This document shows, one piece after another, positions 25,459 through 35,809 of a stretch of 64,000 bases of DNA. Position 1 is the first letter of the stretch; each line of letters opens with the position of its first letter. Made by a program: the position numbers and the translations under genes. Location of the stretch: positions 122,644-186,643 of the forward strand of contig JADBJK010000074.1 in assembly GCA_014874485.1 (NCBI GenBank), written 5' to 3'. The notes beneath the pieces are model-generated. The model made no database searches and was not told the origin of the DNA. It worked only from the letters and a program-made list of their open reading frames with translations. Origin of the DNA: Chloroflexota bacterium (GTDB taxonomy: Bacteria > Chloroflexota > Anaerolineae > DTLA01).

Positions 25459-28407
25459 CTAGACGAAGTCCACGGGGTCCACGTCCACCCGCCACCGCGC
25501 GTCGTAGGCCAGGTTCGCCAGCAGCGGGTAGGGGTCGTCCGTGCGGATGACGATGTGCCAGCGGAACTCGCCGCGCACCCGCGGCAGGAAGCAAGGCGCA
25601 GGCCCCACGATGTCCACCCAGGGCAGGCCAAGCCGACGCACGCGGTCCTCCAGATAGGCACGCATGCGCGCGCCTTCCTCGCGGCATCGGCGGATACTGC
25701 TGTCCACGTAGATAAGCCGCGCCATGCGCGAGAACGGCGGGTAACCGTGCTCTCGGCGGAACGCCATCTCGTGCTCGTAGAAGGTGGCGTAGTCGTGGCG
25801 GCTGGCTGCCTGGATGCAGGGCTGCTGGGGCGTGTAGGTTTGGATGATGACGCGCCCGCCCAGGACGCTCCGCCCCGCTCGCCCTGCCACCTGGGCCAGC
25901 AGTTGGAAGGTCCGCTCGGCGGCGCGGAAGTCGGGCAGGTACAGCGCCGTGTCCGCGCTGATGACGCCCACCAGGGTAACGCGGGGCAAATCCAGCCCCT
26001 TGGCGATCATTTGCGTCCCGATGAGGATGTCGGCGCGGCCCCGGATGAAATGCTCCAGGAATTCGTCGTAGGCCCTGGGCTGGCGGGCGGTGTCGCGGTC
26101 CCAACGCAAGGTGCGGGCGCTGGGGAACATCTCCTTAACCACCTCTTCCACCCGCTGCGTGCCCACACCCAGGTAGCGGATGCGCGCGCTGCCGCAGGCA
26201 GGGCAGGTGGCGGGCGCGGGTTCGCGGTGGTTGCAGTGGTGGCAGATGAGGGCGCTGGCCGCGCTGTGGTAGGTGAGCGGCAATTCGCACTGGGGGCACC
26301 GAACCACGTAGCCGCAGTCGCGGCAGATGACGAACGAGGCCGCGCCGCGACGGTTCAGGAACAGGATGGCCTGGTGGCCGGCGCTCAACGTCTCGCGCAG
26401 GGCGGCCTGGAGCGCGCGGCTGAAGATGCTGCGGTTCCCCTCCAGCAGTTCCCGCCGCAAATCCACCACTTCCACGCGGGGCAGGTCGCTGAACAGCACC
26501 GTCGCCGCGCCTGCTTCCTGGGGGCGTGGCGCGGGTAGCCCTTTTCGGGCCTGCTCCATGCGCTGGCGGCTCCACAGGATGCGCTGGGGGAGTTCCAGCA
26601 GACGGTAGCGCCCCTGCTTGGCCAGGGTGTACGTAACCACATCAGGCGTGGCGCTGCCCAGGATCACCGTCGCGCCGGTCAGTTGCCCCAGTTGCACCGC
26701 CACGTCGCGGGCGTGATAGCGGGGGGTGTGGTCGTTCCTGTACGAGGGATCGTGCTCCTCGTCCAAGATGATGAGTCCCGGCCTCCGCACCGGCGCGAAC
26801 AGGGCCGACCGCGCGCCCACAACCACCGGGTACTTGCCCGCCCGCACGCCCTGCCACTGGTCAAACCGCTCGCCTTCGGACAGGCCGCTGTGCAGCACCG
26901 TAACCTTGCCCGGAAAGCGCGCCGCGAACCGCTGCACCGTCTGGGGCGTCAGCGCGATTTCCGGCACGAGCACGATGGCCTGCTTGCCGGCGCGCAGCGT
27001 TTCCTCCAGCGCCCGCAGGTAGATTTCGGTCTTGCCGCTCCCCGTAACGCCGTGCAGGAGCACCACTTGGCTCCCCTCGGCGCGCATGGCCTCCCGCACG
27101 CCCTGCCAGACCCGCTCCTGGTCAGGGGTCAGGGTGGGCGGTGGCTCCGGCGGGAACAGGCGGTCCGCCAGGGGCGACCGCTCCACATCTTTGTAGCCGA
27201 CTTGCACCAGCCCCTGCTCCTCCAGGGCGCGGATGTCGTCCAGGGTGCAGTCGGTCTCCGCATACACCCACGACAGCCACAGGGGTTCCGTCGCCTGCTG
27301 GAGCACCGACAGGATGGCGCGGTATTTCGCCAGGCCCTGAATCTCCGCGACGCGCTCCAGCGCCTTCTCGCGGGGCGCGGTCAGATGGATGCGCGGCGCT
27401 TCGTCCACGCGCCGCAGCCAGCCCTTCTCCACCAGCGCGCGGACGACGGCGGCCGACACGCCCACCTCGCGCATCAGGGCATCCTGTTCTGCCACGCCAC
27501 CCTTCGCCCGCAGGAAGTCCAGCACCGCCGCATGGACGGCGCGCGTGGGCCGGGCGTCCGTCGCGGCGCGGTCTAGCACGATGAGCGTCCGCCGGGGTTG
27601 CAGCGCCACCCAGCCCTCGGCGGCCAGCCGCTGCGCGACTGCGGGCGACGCTTCCGCCTGCTCACATGCCCTGTCCAGCGGCCAGACGGGTTCGTCGCTT
27701 TGGGCCAGCAGCGCCAACAGGCGCGAGGCGGCGGTGGAGCGGCCCAGGCGTGGCAACGCCGATGCAATCTGCGCCTCGGTGGCCGTGAGGCGCACGTACC
27801 GTTCCGTGCGGGGCTGGGCTTTGGGCGGGGCCAGTTGCTTCTCGCGGGCCACCAGCGCCCGGCGCTCCAGCGCCTTGACGTCGCGCCGCAGGTCCGACGC
27901 CGGGAAGCGGCGGCACAGCAGTGCCCATCGGCGGGGGCTGCGCCGCGCCAGGTAGTCCAGCAGGGCCTTCTGCTCGGCGGTGAGGTCGTCCGGCCACGGC
28001 GGGCTTGCCTTCAGGCGGACAATGGTCTCCAGCCGCTGGCTCATGCCGGGGGGAAGCATCAGGCGCACGGCATCGGCCAGCGGCGACACGTAGAAGTCGC
28101 TGATCCAACGGGCCAGGGCGATGTGGGCAGGCGACAGCGCAGGCTCGGCTTCCACGATGCCGTCCAGTTCGCGCACGTTCTCCACGGGGGCCGTGTCCGA
28201 GAACCCCAGGATCACCCCCTGCACCCGATGTGGCCCGAAGGGGACCCACACCATCTGCCCCAAGCAGACCACGCCGGCCAGGTGCGGCGGGATGCGGTAG
28301 TGGAAAATCCCCTGCGCCGAGGGGGTGAAGACCTCCGGCACGGCCAGTTCGGACGGGCGCGTCCGGCGCAGCGTCTGATTGACGGCGACCTCTGCGAATT
28401 CCGGCAT
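25459..28407 (-). CDS. priA: Primosomal helicase PriA, unusually long
   Basis: PriA restarts stalled forks by loading the replicative helicase. The N-terminal DNA-binding domain (VPFGPHRVQGVILGF) is present; the helicase has GVTGSGKTE, DEEHD and the GTQMIAKGLDLPRV block. The zinc module shows paired cysteines in CRDCGYVVRCPQC and CHHCNHREPAPATCPACG. At 982 residues it is about 200-250 longer than typical PriA. The extra length lies between the N-terminal domain and the helicase and looks like additional winged-helix segments. The start at 28407 follows GGAG by 4 nt. Confidence 0.93.
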   Translation of the reverse strand: MPEFAEVAVNQTLRRTRPSELAVPEVFTPSAQGIFHYRIPPHLAGVVCLGQMVWVPFGPHRVQGVILGFSDTAPVENVRELDGIVEAEPALSPAHIALARWISDFYVSPLADAVRLMLPPGMSQRLETIVRLKASPPWPDDLTAEQKALLDYLARRSPRRWALLCRRFPASDLRRDVKALERRALVAREKQLAPPKAQPRTERYVRLTATEAQIASALPRLGRSTAASRLLALLAQSDEPVWPLDRACEQAEASPAVAQRLAAEGWVALQPRRTLIVLDRAATDARPTRAVHAAVLDFLRAKGGVAEQDALMREVGVSAAVVRALVEKGWLRRVDEAPRIHLTAPREKALERVAEIQGLAKYRAILSVLQQATEPLWLSWVYAETDCTLDDIRALEEQGLVQVGYKDVERSPLADRLFPPEPPPTLTPDQERVWQGVREAMRAEGSQVVLLHGVTGSGKTEIYLRALEETLRAGKQAIVLVPEIALTPQTVQRFAARFPGKVTVLHSGLSEGERFDQWQGVRAGKYPVVVGARSALFAPVRRPGLIILDEEHDPSYRNDHTPRYHARDVAVQLGQLTGATVILGSATPDVVTYTLAKQGRYRLLELPQRILWSRQRMEQARKGLPAPRPQEAGAATVLFSDLPRVEVVDLRRELLEGNRSIFSRALQAALRETLSAGHQAILFLNRRGAASFVICRDCGYVVRCPQCELPLTYHSAASALICHHCNHREPAPATCPACGSARIRYLGVGTQRVEEVVKEMFPSARTLRWDRDTARQPRAYDEFLEHFIRGRADILIGTQMIAKGLDLPRVTLVGVISADTALYLPDFRAAERTFQLLAQVAGRAGRSVLGGRVIIQTYTPQQPCIQAASRHDYATFYEHEMAFRREHGYPPFSRMARLIYVDSSIRRCREEGARMRAYLEDRVRRLGLPWVDIVGPAPCFLPRVRGEFRWHIVIRTDDPYPLLANLAYDARWRVDVDPVDFV

Positions 28408-28446
28408 TTTGCTCCATGTGGGGGCACCGCCCCCAAGCGATGACTG

Positions 28447-28653
28447 GTACTTGACCACAGAGATTCTTGACGGTGTGTCCTTGCGAGGGCGCGGAGCGCC
28501 CGAAGCAATCCCAGCGGACTGTCATTCTGAGCGGCGAAGCCGCGAAGAATCTCGTCAAACCGAGATGCTTCGCTTCGCTCAGCATGACATAGGGTGTCGG
28601 ATTGCTTCGCTTCGCTCGCAATGACAACGCATCGTCTTCTCTGTGGTGAAGCA
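28447..28653. repeat. 207-bp repeat element with imperfect terminal inverted repeats
   Basis: The left end, GTACTTGACCACAGAGA (28447), and the inverse of the right end, GTGCTTCACCACAGAGA, agree at 14 of 17 positions. Between them are CATTGCGAG-type and GAAGAATCTCG-type hairpin units. It has no coding capacity and looks like a miniature inverted-repeat element. The right end touches the TAG stop of the minus-strand gene ending at 28654. Confidence 0.75.
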
Positions 28654-29478
28654 CTAGGCGGCGAAGATGGCCGCGGCCATGTACCCCACCACGCCGCTGT
28701 AGTCCCCCGTTACGTCGCCGGACGTGGCGTACTTCAGCACGCGGGCCTCCGTAGCGCCCAGTTGTCTGGCCGCCAGGAGCGTCGCCACAACCGGCCCGCC
28801 GCCGCACGCTTCCGTCTTCCCCGACGCCAGTTCGCGGGCGAGGCCCTCCGGGTCAAAGGCGTTCACCTTGTCCACCACGACGCGGTCCAGCCGCTGGGCC
28901 TGCAACTGCGAATGGAAGTGCGACAGGTCGGTGCTGGCGACCAGCAGCGCGTTGCGGCCCTTCAGCACCTTCGCCAGGCCGCGCGCCAGCGTCTCGCACG
29001 TATCCCACTCCTGCGACCCCATCATCACGGGCAGCAGCGCGAACTCGCCCGCCAGCAGGTGTTGCAGGAACGGCAACTGGATTTCCAGCGAGTGCTCGTT
29101 GTCCTGGCCCACGTATTGCAGGTGCACCTCCTGATCCAGGGCGTCCTGCGCCTCGTGATCCACGCGCACGCGGCCCAGGGGCGTCTCGTAGAAGTCGGCG
29201 CTGGTAGAGGCGATGTGCCCTACCCACATGCGGTGCACGGGCGACACGATGGCGACCAAGTCGTAGGTGCGCCCGCGCACGAGGGCGTAGGCGTGGGCAG
29301 CCACAGATCCCGAGTAGATGTACCCGGCATGGGGTGCGATGAGGGCTACGAGGCGGCCGGGGATTTCCACAGGGGGCACCTTCTCCACAAACCCGTCTAT
29401 CATGCGCCTCAACTGCGGCGGCGAGCCTGGGTACCAGGTGCCCGCGATGACCGAATGACGCACGGTTTCGCCAGCCAT
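28654..29478 (-). CDS. amrB: MEMO1-family protein (AmmeMemoRadiSam system protein B)
   Basis: A 274-residue protein of the MEMO family. Conserved blocks include AGTWYPG, LIAPHAGYIYSG, PVHR, EHSLEIQLPFLQ and STDLSHF, which place the histidines and acidic residues of the dioxygenase-like fold. In bacteria the gene often accompanies an AMMECR1 domain and a radical SAM protein; neither is adjacent here. The catalytic activity in bacteria is not settled. AAGGAGGG precedes the ATG at 29478. Its stop is joined to a repeat element. Confidence 0.88.
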   Translation of the reverse strand: MAGETVRHSVIAGTWYPGSPPQLRRMIDGFVEKVPPVEIPGRLVALIAPHAGYIYSGSVAAHAYALVRGRTYDLVAIVSPVHRMWVGHIASTSADFYETPLGRVRVDHEAQDALDQEVHLQYVGQDNEHSLEIQLPFLQHLLAGEFALLPVMMGSQEWDTCETLARGLAKVLKGRNALLVASTDLSHFHSQLQAQRLDRVVVDKVNAFDPEGLARELASGKTEACGGGPVVATLLAARQLGATEARVLKYATSGDVTGDYSGVVGYMAAAIFAA

Positions 29479-29519
29479 ATCTCCCTCCTTACGACACAGC
29501 CGCAGCAACGCCTCTGTGC

Positions 29520-30653
29520 CTAGCGGTACTGGCCCAACTCGCCCAGAAGGCGTTGCGCTTCCCTCCGCTCTGCCTCGGAGCCGGCGAGGGAAAGGTACAC
29601 TTGCAGATGGCGTGCGGCGTCCTGGTATTGTCCCAGCCGCACGTAGGCCAGGGCCAGGTTCCACCGCGCCTCGCTCCAGTCCCCGCGCAGGGCTACGGCC
29701 TTCTCAAACGAGGCGGCCGCGCCCGCGTAGTCCTCTTGCGCGAATTGCACGTATCCCAACATGAAGTACCCTTCGGCGGAGTCGGGCTGCGCCTGCACGG
29801 CCCGCGCGAAATCGGCCCGCGCCCCGTCCAGGTCGCCCGAATCCAGGCGGTCCACGCCCCACTCCATGCGGACGGCGAAGGAATCGCGCTGCACTCGGAC
29901 GGCGGCCCCCGCGCCCACGATGAGTACCGCCAGGAGCGGCAGCGTGAGGAGCAGCCGCCGTTGCCGCGTGCGCGTGTTCACCACCCGCACGGGCAGCCCG
30001 TCCAGATCGCGCTGGATGGCGTAGTCGGGGCAGAGCGCCCAGCCCAGCGCCACGCCCGCAAGGAGCCCGCCCAGGTGGCCGTGGTTGTCCACGCCGGGAT
30101 ACAGGAATCCAAACGCCAGGTTGTACGCGGCGACCAGCACGATGTTGATCAACTGCCGCCGCCCGGCATGTCCCAGCAGGTTGCGGTAGCGGGCGAAGAA
30201 GTAGCCCAGCGCCCCCACCAGCCCGAAGATGGCCCCCGACGCGCCCGCCGACAGGTGATTGTTGAAGGCGAAACTGGCAACGACGCCCGCGAACCCCGAC
30301 AGCAGGTACAGGACGACGAACGGCGCGTTGCCGAACAGGCGCTCCACTTCCGTGCCCAGGGCATACAGGGCATACACGTTGAACGCCAGGTGCAGGAGGC
30401 CGATGTGGATGAAAATCGGCGTCAGGAACCGCCAATATTCACCTGCCGCGATGCGCCCGTTCACCTTCGCGCCGAACCGCACGAGAACGTCGGTGTTCTC
30501 GGAGCCGCCGGCCAGCGTCATCGCCAGGAAGACCAGCCCCGTGATGGCGAGAATAACCCACACGGCGACGGGCCTGGCCGTGGGCAGCGGCAGCGAGACC
30601 GTTCGCGGCAGGGTCGGGGCGGGGGCTGCGGACTCTTCGGTCGGGGGCTGCAT
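29520..30653 (-). CDS. Rhomboid-family intramembrane protease with C-terminal TPRs
   Basis: A 377-residue polytopic membrane protein with six or seven hydrophobic segments between residues 28 and 245. The serine is Ser139 in GASGAIFG, and the catalytic histidine is His193 in DNHGHLGG; these form the intramembrane Ser-His dyad. Residues 260-370 are TPR repeats (DLDGARADFARAVQAQPDSAEGY...), a common rhomboid fusion that may recruit substrates. GAGG lies 6 nt upstream of the ATG at 30653. The gene follows gmk after 8 nt, so the two are probably co-transcribed. Confidence 0.9.
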   Translation of the reverse strand: MQPPTEESAAPAPTLPRTVSLPLPTARPVAVWVILAITGLVFLAMTLAGGSENTDVLVRFGAKVNGRIAAGEYWRFLTPIFIHIGLLHLAFNVYALYALGTEVERLFGNAPFVVLYLLSGFAGVVASFAFNNHLSAGASGAIFGLVGALGYFFARYRNLLGHAGRRQLINIVLVAAYNLAFGFLYPGVDNHGHLGGLLAGVALGWALCPDYAIQRDLDGLPVRVVNTRTRQRRLLLTLPLLAVLIVGAGAAVRVQRDSFAVRMEWGVDRLDSGDLDGARADFARAVQAQPDSAEGYFMLGYVQFAQEDYAGAAASFEKAVALRGDWSEARWNLALAYVRLGQYQDAARHLQVYLSLAGSEAERREAQRLLGELGQYR

Positions 30654-30661
30654 GGTGATCC

Positions 30662-31294
30662 TCACAGGTGCGCGCGGCGCGGGTGGGTGCGGCACTTCTC
30701 GGCCGTGATGATGGCGACGATGGTGCGCACGGCGTCGTCCAGATGGCAGTCGGAGTTGACCACCACGTAGTCAAACTCGGGCAGATGCTTCATCTCTTCG
30801 CGTGCGGTCTCCATGCGCTTGCGCAGTTGCTCGGGGTCTTCGGTCTTGCGCGTCCGCAGGCGGCGGAACAGTTCTTCCTCGGAGCCTGCCGTGAGGAAGA
30901 TGGTAACGGCGTCCGGAATCAGGCGGCGGACGGTGGCCGCGCCCTGCACGTCTATCCGCAGGATGACATCCTTGCCGCTGGCGAGCGCCTCGCGGATGTG
31001 AGCCTTGGGGATGCCCTTGTACTGGCCGTACACGACGGCGTGCTCCAGCAGTTCGTCGTTGCGGATCATCTCCTCAAACTGGGCGGTGGTTACGAAGTGG
31101 TAGTCGCGGCCGTCCACCTCGTTCTCGCGGCGCGGGCGGCTGGTGGCCGTAACGACGAAGTGGAATGGATAGCCCATCTCCTCCATGCGGCGCACGACCG
31201 TGTCCTTGCCCACGCCCGATGGGCCGGAGATGACCACCACCAGCGGCGGCGCAGACGGGACAAGTGCCCTGTTGGGGGCGGGATGGATGCTCAC
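30662..31294 (-). CDS. gmk: Guanylate kinase
   Basis: A 210-residue kinase that converts GMP and ATP to GDP and ADP. The P-loop GPSGVGKDTV is at about residues 24-33; the GMP-binding region shows TSRPRRENEVDGRDYHFV and the IDVQGA strand. The start is a GTG at 31294 overlapping the remA stop as GTGA, with AAGGAGG immediately upstream. The remA-gmk order is the same as in Bacillus subtilis. The extra 15 N-terminal residues look disordered. Confidence 0.95.
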   Translation of the reverse strand: MSIHPAPNRALVPSAPPLVVVISGPSGVGKDTVVRRMEEMGYPFHFVVTATSRPRRENEVDGRDYHFVTTAQFEEMIRNDELLEHAVVYGQYKGIPKAHIREALASGKDVILRIDVQGAATVRRLIPDAVTIFLTAGSEEELFRRLRTRKTEDPEQLRKRMETAREEMKHLPEFDYVVVNSDCHLDDAVRTIVAIITAEKCRTHPRRAHL

Positions 31295-31551
31295 ATGGCC
31301 TCCTTCTCGCGCTGCTGCCGCAAGCGCCCCACGATGGTATCCGGCTGCAGCGCCGCCAGCGCCAGGTGGCCTGTGTCCAGCACGATGACCGCTTTGGTGC
31401 GGCGACCGTAGGTCATGTCAATGATGCGGCCCGCATCGTTGGCCTCGCGGATCATCCGCTTGATGGGGGCCGAGTCGGGGCTGACGATGGCCAGGATGCG
31501 GTTGGCCGCGACGACCCCGCCAAAACCGATATGCAACATCTCCGCTTGCAT
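31291..31551 (-). CDS. remA: RemA-like DNA-binding regulator (DUF370)
   Basis: An 86-residue protein matching the RemA/DUF370 family throughout: LHIGFGGVVAANRILAIV, SPDSAPIKRMI and DMTYGRRTKAVIVLD. In Bacillus subtilis RemA is an oligomeric DNA-binding activator of matrix and osmoprotection genes. The start at 31551 follows GGGAGG. It overlaps gmk by 4 nt, suggesting coupled translation. Confidence 0.93.
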   Translation of the reverse strand: MQAEMLHIGFGGVVAANRILAIVSPDSAPIKRMIREANDAGRIIDMTYGRRTKAVIVLDTGHLALAALQPDTIVGRLRQQREKEAM

Positions 31552-31569
31552 GGAAACCTCCCAAAGATT

Positions 31570-31604
31570 CAGGTGCCACGCACCTCGCAGGTGCGTCGCA
31601 CACG
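31570..31604. repeat. GTGCGTCGCAC-family palindrome
   Basis: A 35-bp imperfect palindrome (CAGGTGCCACGCACCT... GGTGCGTCGCACACG), related to those at 1750, 9321, 13851 and 14053. It lies in the intergenic space between divergent remA and the fmdB-like gene. Confidence 0.65.
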
Positions 31605-31650
31605 GACCTGTCTCGCGCCCACTGCGCACTTGCCTACCGATGTCCCTGTG

Positions 31651-31656
31651 TATAAT
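31651..31656 (+). promoter_or_regulatory. -10 box of the FmdB-family gene
   Basis: A consensus TATAAT lies 40 nt upstream of the ATG at 31697. The -35 is weak: either ACTTGC with a 17-nt spacer or TTGCCT with 15. Confidence 0.45.
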
Positions 31657-31696
31657 ATGAATCGCGGATAACGCTCTGATCAATCCGGAGGGCCGT

Positions 31697-32095
31697 ATGC
31701 CAATCTACGAATACCGCTGCCAGGATTGCAAACGGCGCGTCTCCATCCTGTGGCGCACCCTCGCCGAGGCGGAGACCGGACAGCCCCGTTGCCCTCGCTG
31801 CGGAGGGACGCACCTGACCCGCCTGGTCTCGCGAGTCGCCGTCCTGCGCTCTGAGGAAGCGCGCCTGGACTCCCTCATGGACGCCGACAGCTTGAGTGAC
31901 CTGGACGAGAACGACCCCAAGAGCATCGCCCGCTGGATGCGCAAGATGAGCAAAGAAATCGGCGAGGACGCGGGCGAGGAATTTGAGGAGGTCGTGGACC
32001 GACTGGAGGCCGGCCAGACCCCCGAGCAGATTGAACAAGAGATGCCCGATCTAGGGCTGGGCGATGCGAGCGAGCCGTCCATAGAGGCCGACTAG
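31697..32095 (+). CDS. FmdB-family zinc-ribbon protein
   Basis: A 132-residue protein that opens with the family's MPIYEYRCQDC sequence and completes a zinc ribbon with CPRC (four cysteines near residues 8, 11, 32 and 35). The remaining 90 residues are acidic and helical (AEDAGEEFEEVVDRLEAG). FmdB-like proteins are presumed regulators but their role is unresolved. GGAGGG precedes the start. The stop codon shares a CTAG with the convergent gene's stop. Confidence 0.88.
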   Translation: MPIYEYRCQDCKRRVSILWRTLAEAETGQPRCPRCGGTHLTRLVSRVAVLRSEEARLDSLMDADSLSDLDENDPKSIARWMRKMSKEIGEDAGEEFEEVVDRLEAGQTPEQIEQEMPDLGLGDASEPSIEAD

Positions 32096-32421
32096 AACCT
32101 CGCCATCTGTTCCACATTCACGACGAACACCGTGGCCCCGCCCACCTGCACCTCCACCGGCGTGGGCATGTACAGTTCGCCCGGCTCCATGACGGGCGGA
32201 AGCGGGTTCACGAATTGCGTGCGCGTGTGGCAGTTCTCGCGGACGGTATCCAGCACCTCCCGCACCTTCTCGTCCTCCGTTACGACCAGGATCGTGGCGT
32301 TCCCCTCGCGCAAGAAGCCACCCGTGGTGCTGATGACGGTAGCGCGGTGCCCCTTGCGGAGAAGTTGGTCCACGAGAGGCCGTGCGTCATCCGAGTTCAC
32401 GATGCTGATGATGAGTTTCAT
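32092..32421 (-). CDS. darA: PII-like cyclic-di-AMP receptor (DarA/PstA family)
   Basis: A 109-residue PII-fold protein beginning MKLIISIVNSDDARPLVDQL and carrying STTGGFLREGNATILVV, the T/B-loop region typical of c-di-AMP-binding DarA (YaaQ). The downstream position after tmk matches the tmk-yaaQ order of Firmicutes, which supports the assignment. Ligand binding is inferred from family membership only. No diadenylate cyclase is in the window. Confidence 0.88.
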   Translation of the reverse strand: MKLIISIVNSDDARPLVDQLLRKGHRATVISTTGGFLREGNATILVVTEDEKVREVLDTVRENCHTRTQFVNPLPPVMEPGELYMPTPVEVQVGGATVFVVNVEQMARF

Positions 32422-32513
32422 CGCTTCCTCCTATGCCTAGGATTGTGCGGCATGGCGTCCCATGCCGGCGCAGCCTCGCGGGTGCAGCGCAGGGAAACCT
32501 AGCGATACTCCGC

Positions 32514-33154
32514 CTACTCCCGAACTTCCGACAGGCCGCCGATGAGCCGATCCACCTCGGCGCGGATGGCGGCCTGGACGTCGTCAAAGGGCCGCGTCGC
32601 GTCCAGCACGCGCCAGCGAGCCGGGTCGGCCTCGGCCATCTCCCGATAGCCCGCGCGAACGCGCTCGTGGTACTCGCGCTGGCGGCGCTCCATGCGATTC
32701 CACTCGTTGGCGTGCTGGCCGCGCTTCCGCGCCAGGCCCACCTCCACCGGGACGTCCAGCAGGAACGTCAAGTCGGGCTGGAGGCCGCCGGTGGCGAACG
32801 CCGTGATCACCCGCAGCGTCTGCAAATCCAGCCCCAGGCCGTAGCCCTGGTACGCCAGGGTGGAATCGGCGTAGCGGTCGCACAGCACGATCTGCCCCTG
32901 GGCCAGGCGCGGACGAATCTCCTGCCCCACCAATTGCGCCCGCGCCGCCGAGAAGAGCAGAATCTCGGCGGCGGGCTGCATCTCCGTGTACTCCGGGTTC
33001 AGCACGATGTTCCGCACCAGGTCGCCGATGCGCGTGCCGCCGGGTTCTCGCGGCGCGTACACGCGGAAGCCCTGGCCCTCCAGGTACCCCCGGAGAGCCT
33101 GCAACTGCGTCGTCTTGCCGGAACCCTCAGGCCCCTCAAAGGTGATGAACAGGC

Positions 33155-33158
<4 letters not shown>
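32514..33158 (-). CDS. tmk: Thymidylate kinase
   Basis: A 214-residue kinase that makes dTDP from dTMP. It shows the P-loop [12 protein letters not shown], the DR(Y/H) motif as [15 protein letters not shown], and [14 protein letters not shown]. The only suitable start is a TTG at 33158, preceded by GGAGGGG; its TTGA overlaps the TGA stop of the upstream R3H ATPase gene, so translation is probably coupled. The length is normal. Confidence 0.94.
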
Positions 33159-34708
<1,550 letters not shown>

Positions 34709-34753
34709 AAGGTCTTTCGTGTTCCTCTCATCGCGGGGACTGCCCCGCGTCGC

Positions 34754-35731
34754 TCATGTCCATACATCGTGCCGTGCGGCCGTGGGTGTGCGCGCTTCGG
34801 CCCGCTTCTCAAAGGCCATGGCGGGCGCGGTCTGCGCCTCCCGAACCAGCACGGCGTTCTGCCGCACCAGCACCGACTGGCTGGTTACGAACCGAAAACC
34901 TGCGTCCTGCAGCGGGCCGCGGAGGTTCACCTGATATGCCCGCACGCTCCAGAACACGGTCCGCGTGTGGCGGGGCAGGTGGGCCAGCGCGTCCCGAATC
35001 ACATCCGCGGCCCTGTCGGCGTGGTCCGGGTGGATCAGCATCCGCAGCCAGCAGGCGCCGCCGCCGTGGCCGACCCCCACATGAGCCAGGATGTCGCCGC
35101 CCTGCTTCCAGACATACGATGCGTCGCAGGCCACGAATCCCGGCGACGAACTCGTATTGGCCAGGCCCTCGGCCAATCGCACGGCCTTCGGCGTTATGGC
35201 GGCATACAGCCGCCCGACGCCCCAGCGGCAGTCCTCATCGGCGGGTTGCAGCAGGCCCACACCGCTCTGCGCGGGCAAGTCCCGCAGTTGGAATACGTCC
35301 TCCCGCGTGTAGAGGACAAACCCATTGTCCAGGAACAGGTGGGCCGCCTCCAGTTCGTCGGACAGGCGCACGAAGACGCGCTGCACGCCCAGATGGGCCA
35401 GATGCGCCGCCATGCCTGCAAGCAGGCTGCGCCAGATGCGCTCTGCCTCGGGCGCGTCCAGGGAAGGGGCCAGGCGCACCAGGTCGGCTTCCTCGGCGGC
35501 GGGCCGCAGCCTGGCCTGCGCAAACCCCTGCACCGCCCCGACATCGCCGGGTTCGCTGAACACCACCGTGCAGAACGGCCCCTCGGCCAGCGAGCCATGC
35601 CCCAGCAGCGCCGCCCACAGCGGGCTTCGCGCGCGCATCAGCGCGTGCTCCATGTCCAGCACGGTGCTATCGTCCTGTAACCGATACAGAATCGGGATGT
35701 GTTGCAGCCCAAAGGGCCTTACGCTCTCCAT
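34754..35731 (-). CDS. GNAT-like acetyltransferase, probably tandem-domain
   Basis: A 325-residue protein whose N-terminal half has a GNAT-like layout, with the characteristic EAAHLFLDNGFVLYTREDVFQL end of an acetyltransferase fold at about residue 135-155. The second half (WLRMLIHPDHADRAADVIRDAL, then LQDAGFRFVTSQSVLVRQ) looks like a degenerate second copy. The substrate is unknown. The start is taken as the ATG at 35731, 11 nt after AAGGAG, rather than a GTG four codons upstream that would overlap that site. Confidence 0.65.
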   Translation of the reverse strand: MESVRPFGLQHIPILYRLQDDSTVLDMEHALMRARSPLWAALLGHGSLAEGPFCTVVFSEPGDVGAVQGFAQARLRPAAEEADLVRLAPSLDAPEAERIWRSLLAGMAAHLAHLGVQRVFVRLSDELEAAHLFLDNGFVLYTREDVFQLRDLPAQSGVGLLQPADEDCRWGVGRLYAAITPKAVRLAEGLANTSSSPGFVACDASYVWKQGGDILAHVGVGHGGGACWLRMLIHPDHADRAADVIRDALAHLPRHTRTVFWSVRAYQVNLRGPLQDAGFRFVTSQSVLVRQNAVLVREAQTAPAMAFEKRAEARTPTAARHDVWT

Positions 35732-35809
35732 CGTTCCCGCCACTCCTTTGCGCGGAGGCGGGGCATGCGCGCGGCATGTGGGATGATGCGGTCGTGGCGC
35801 GAGCGAATG

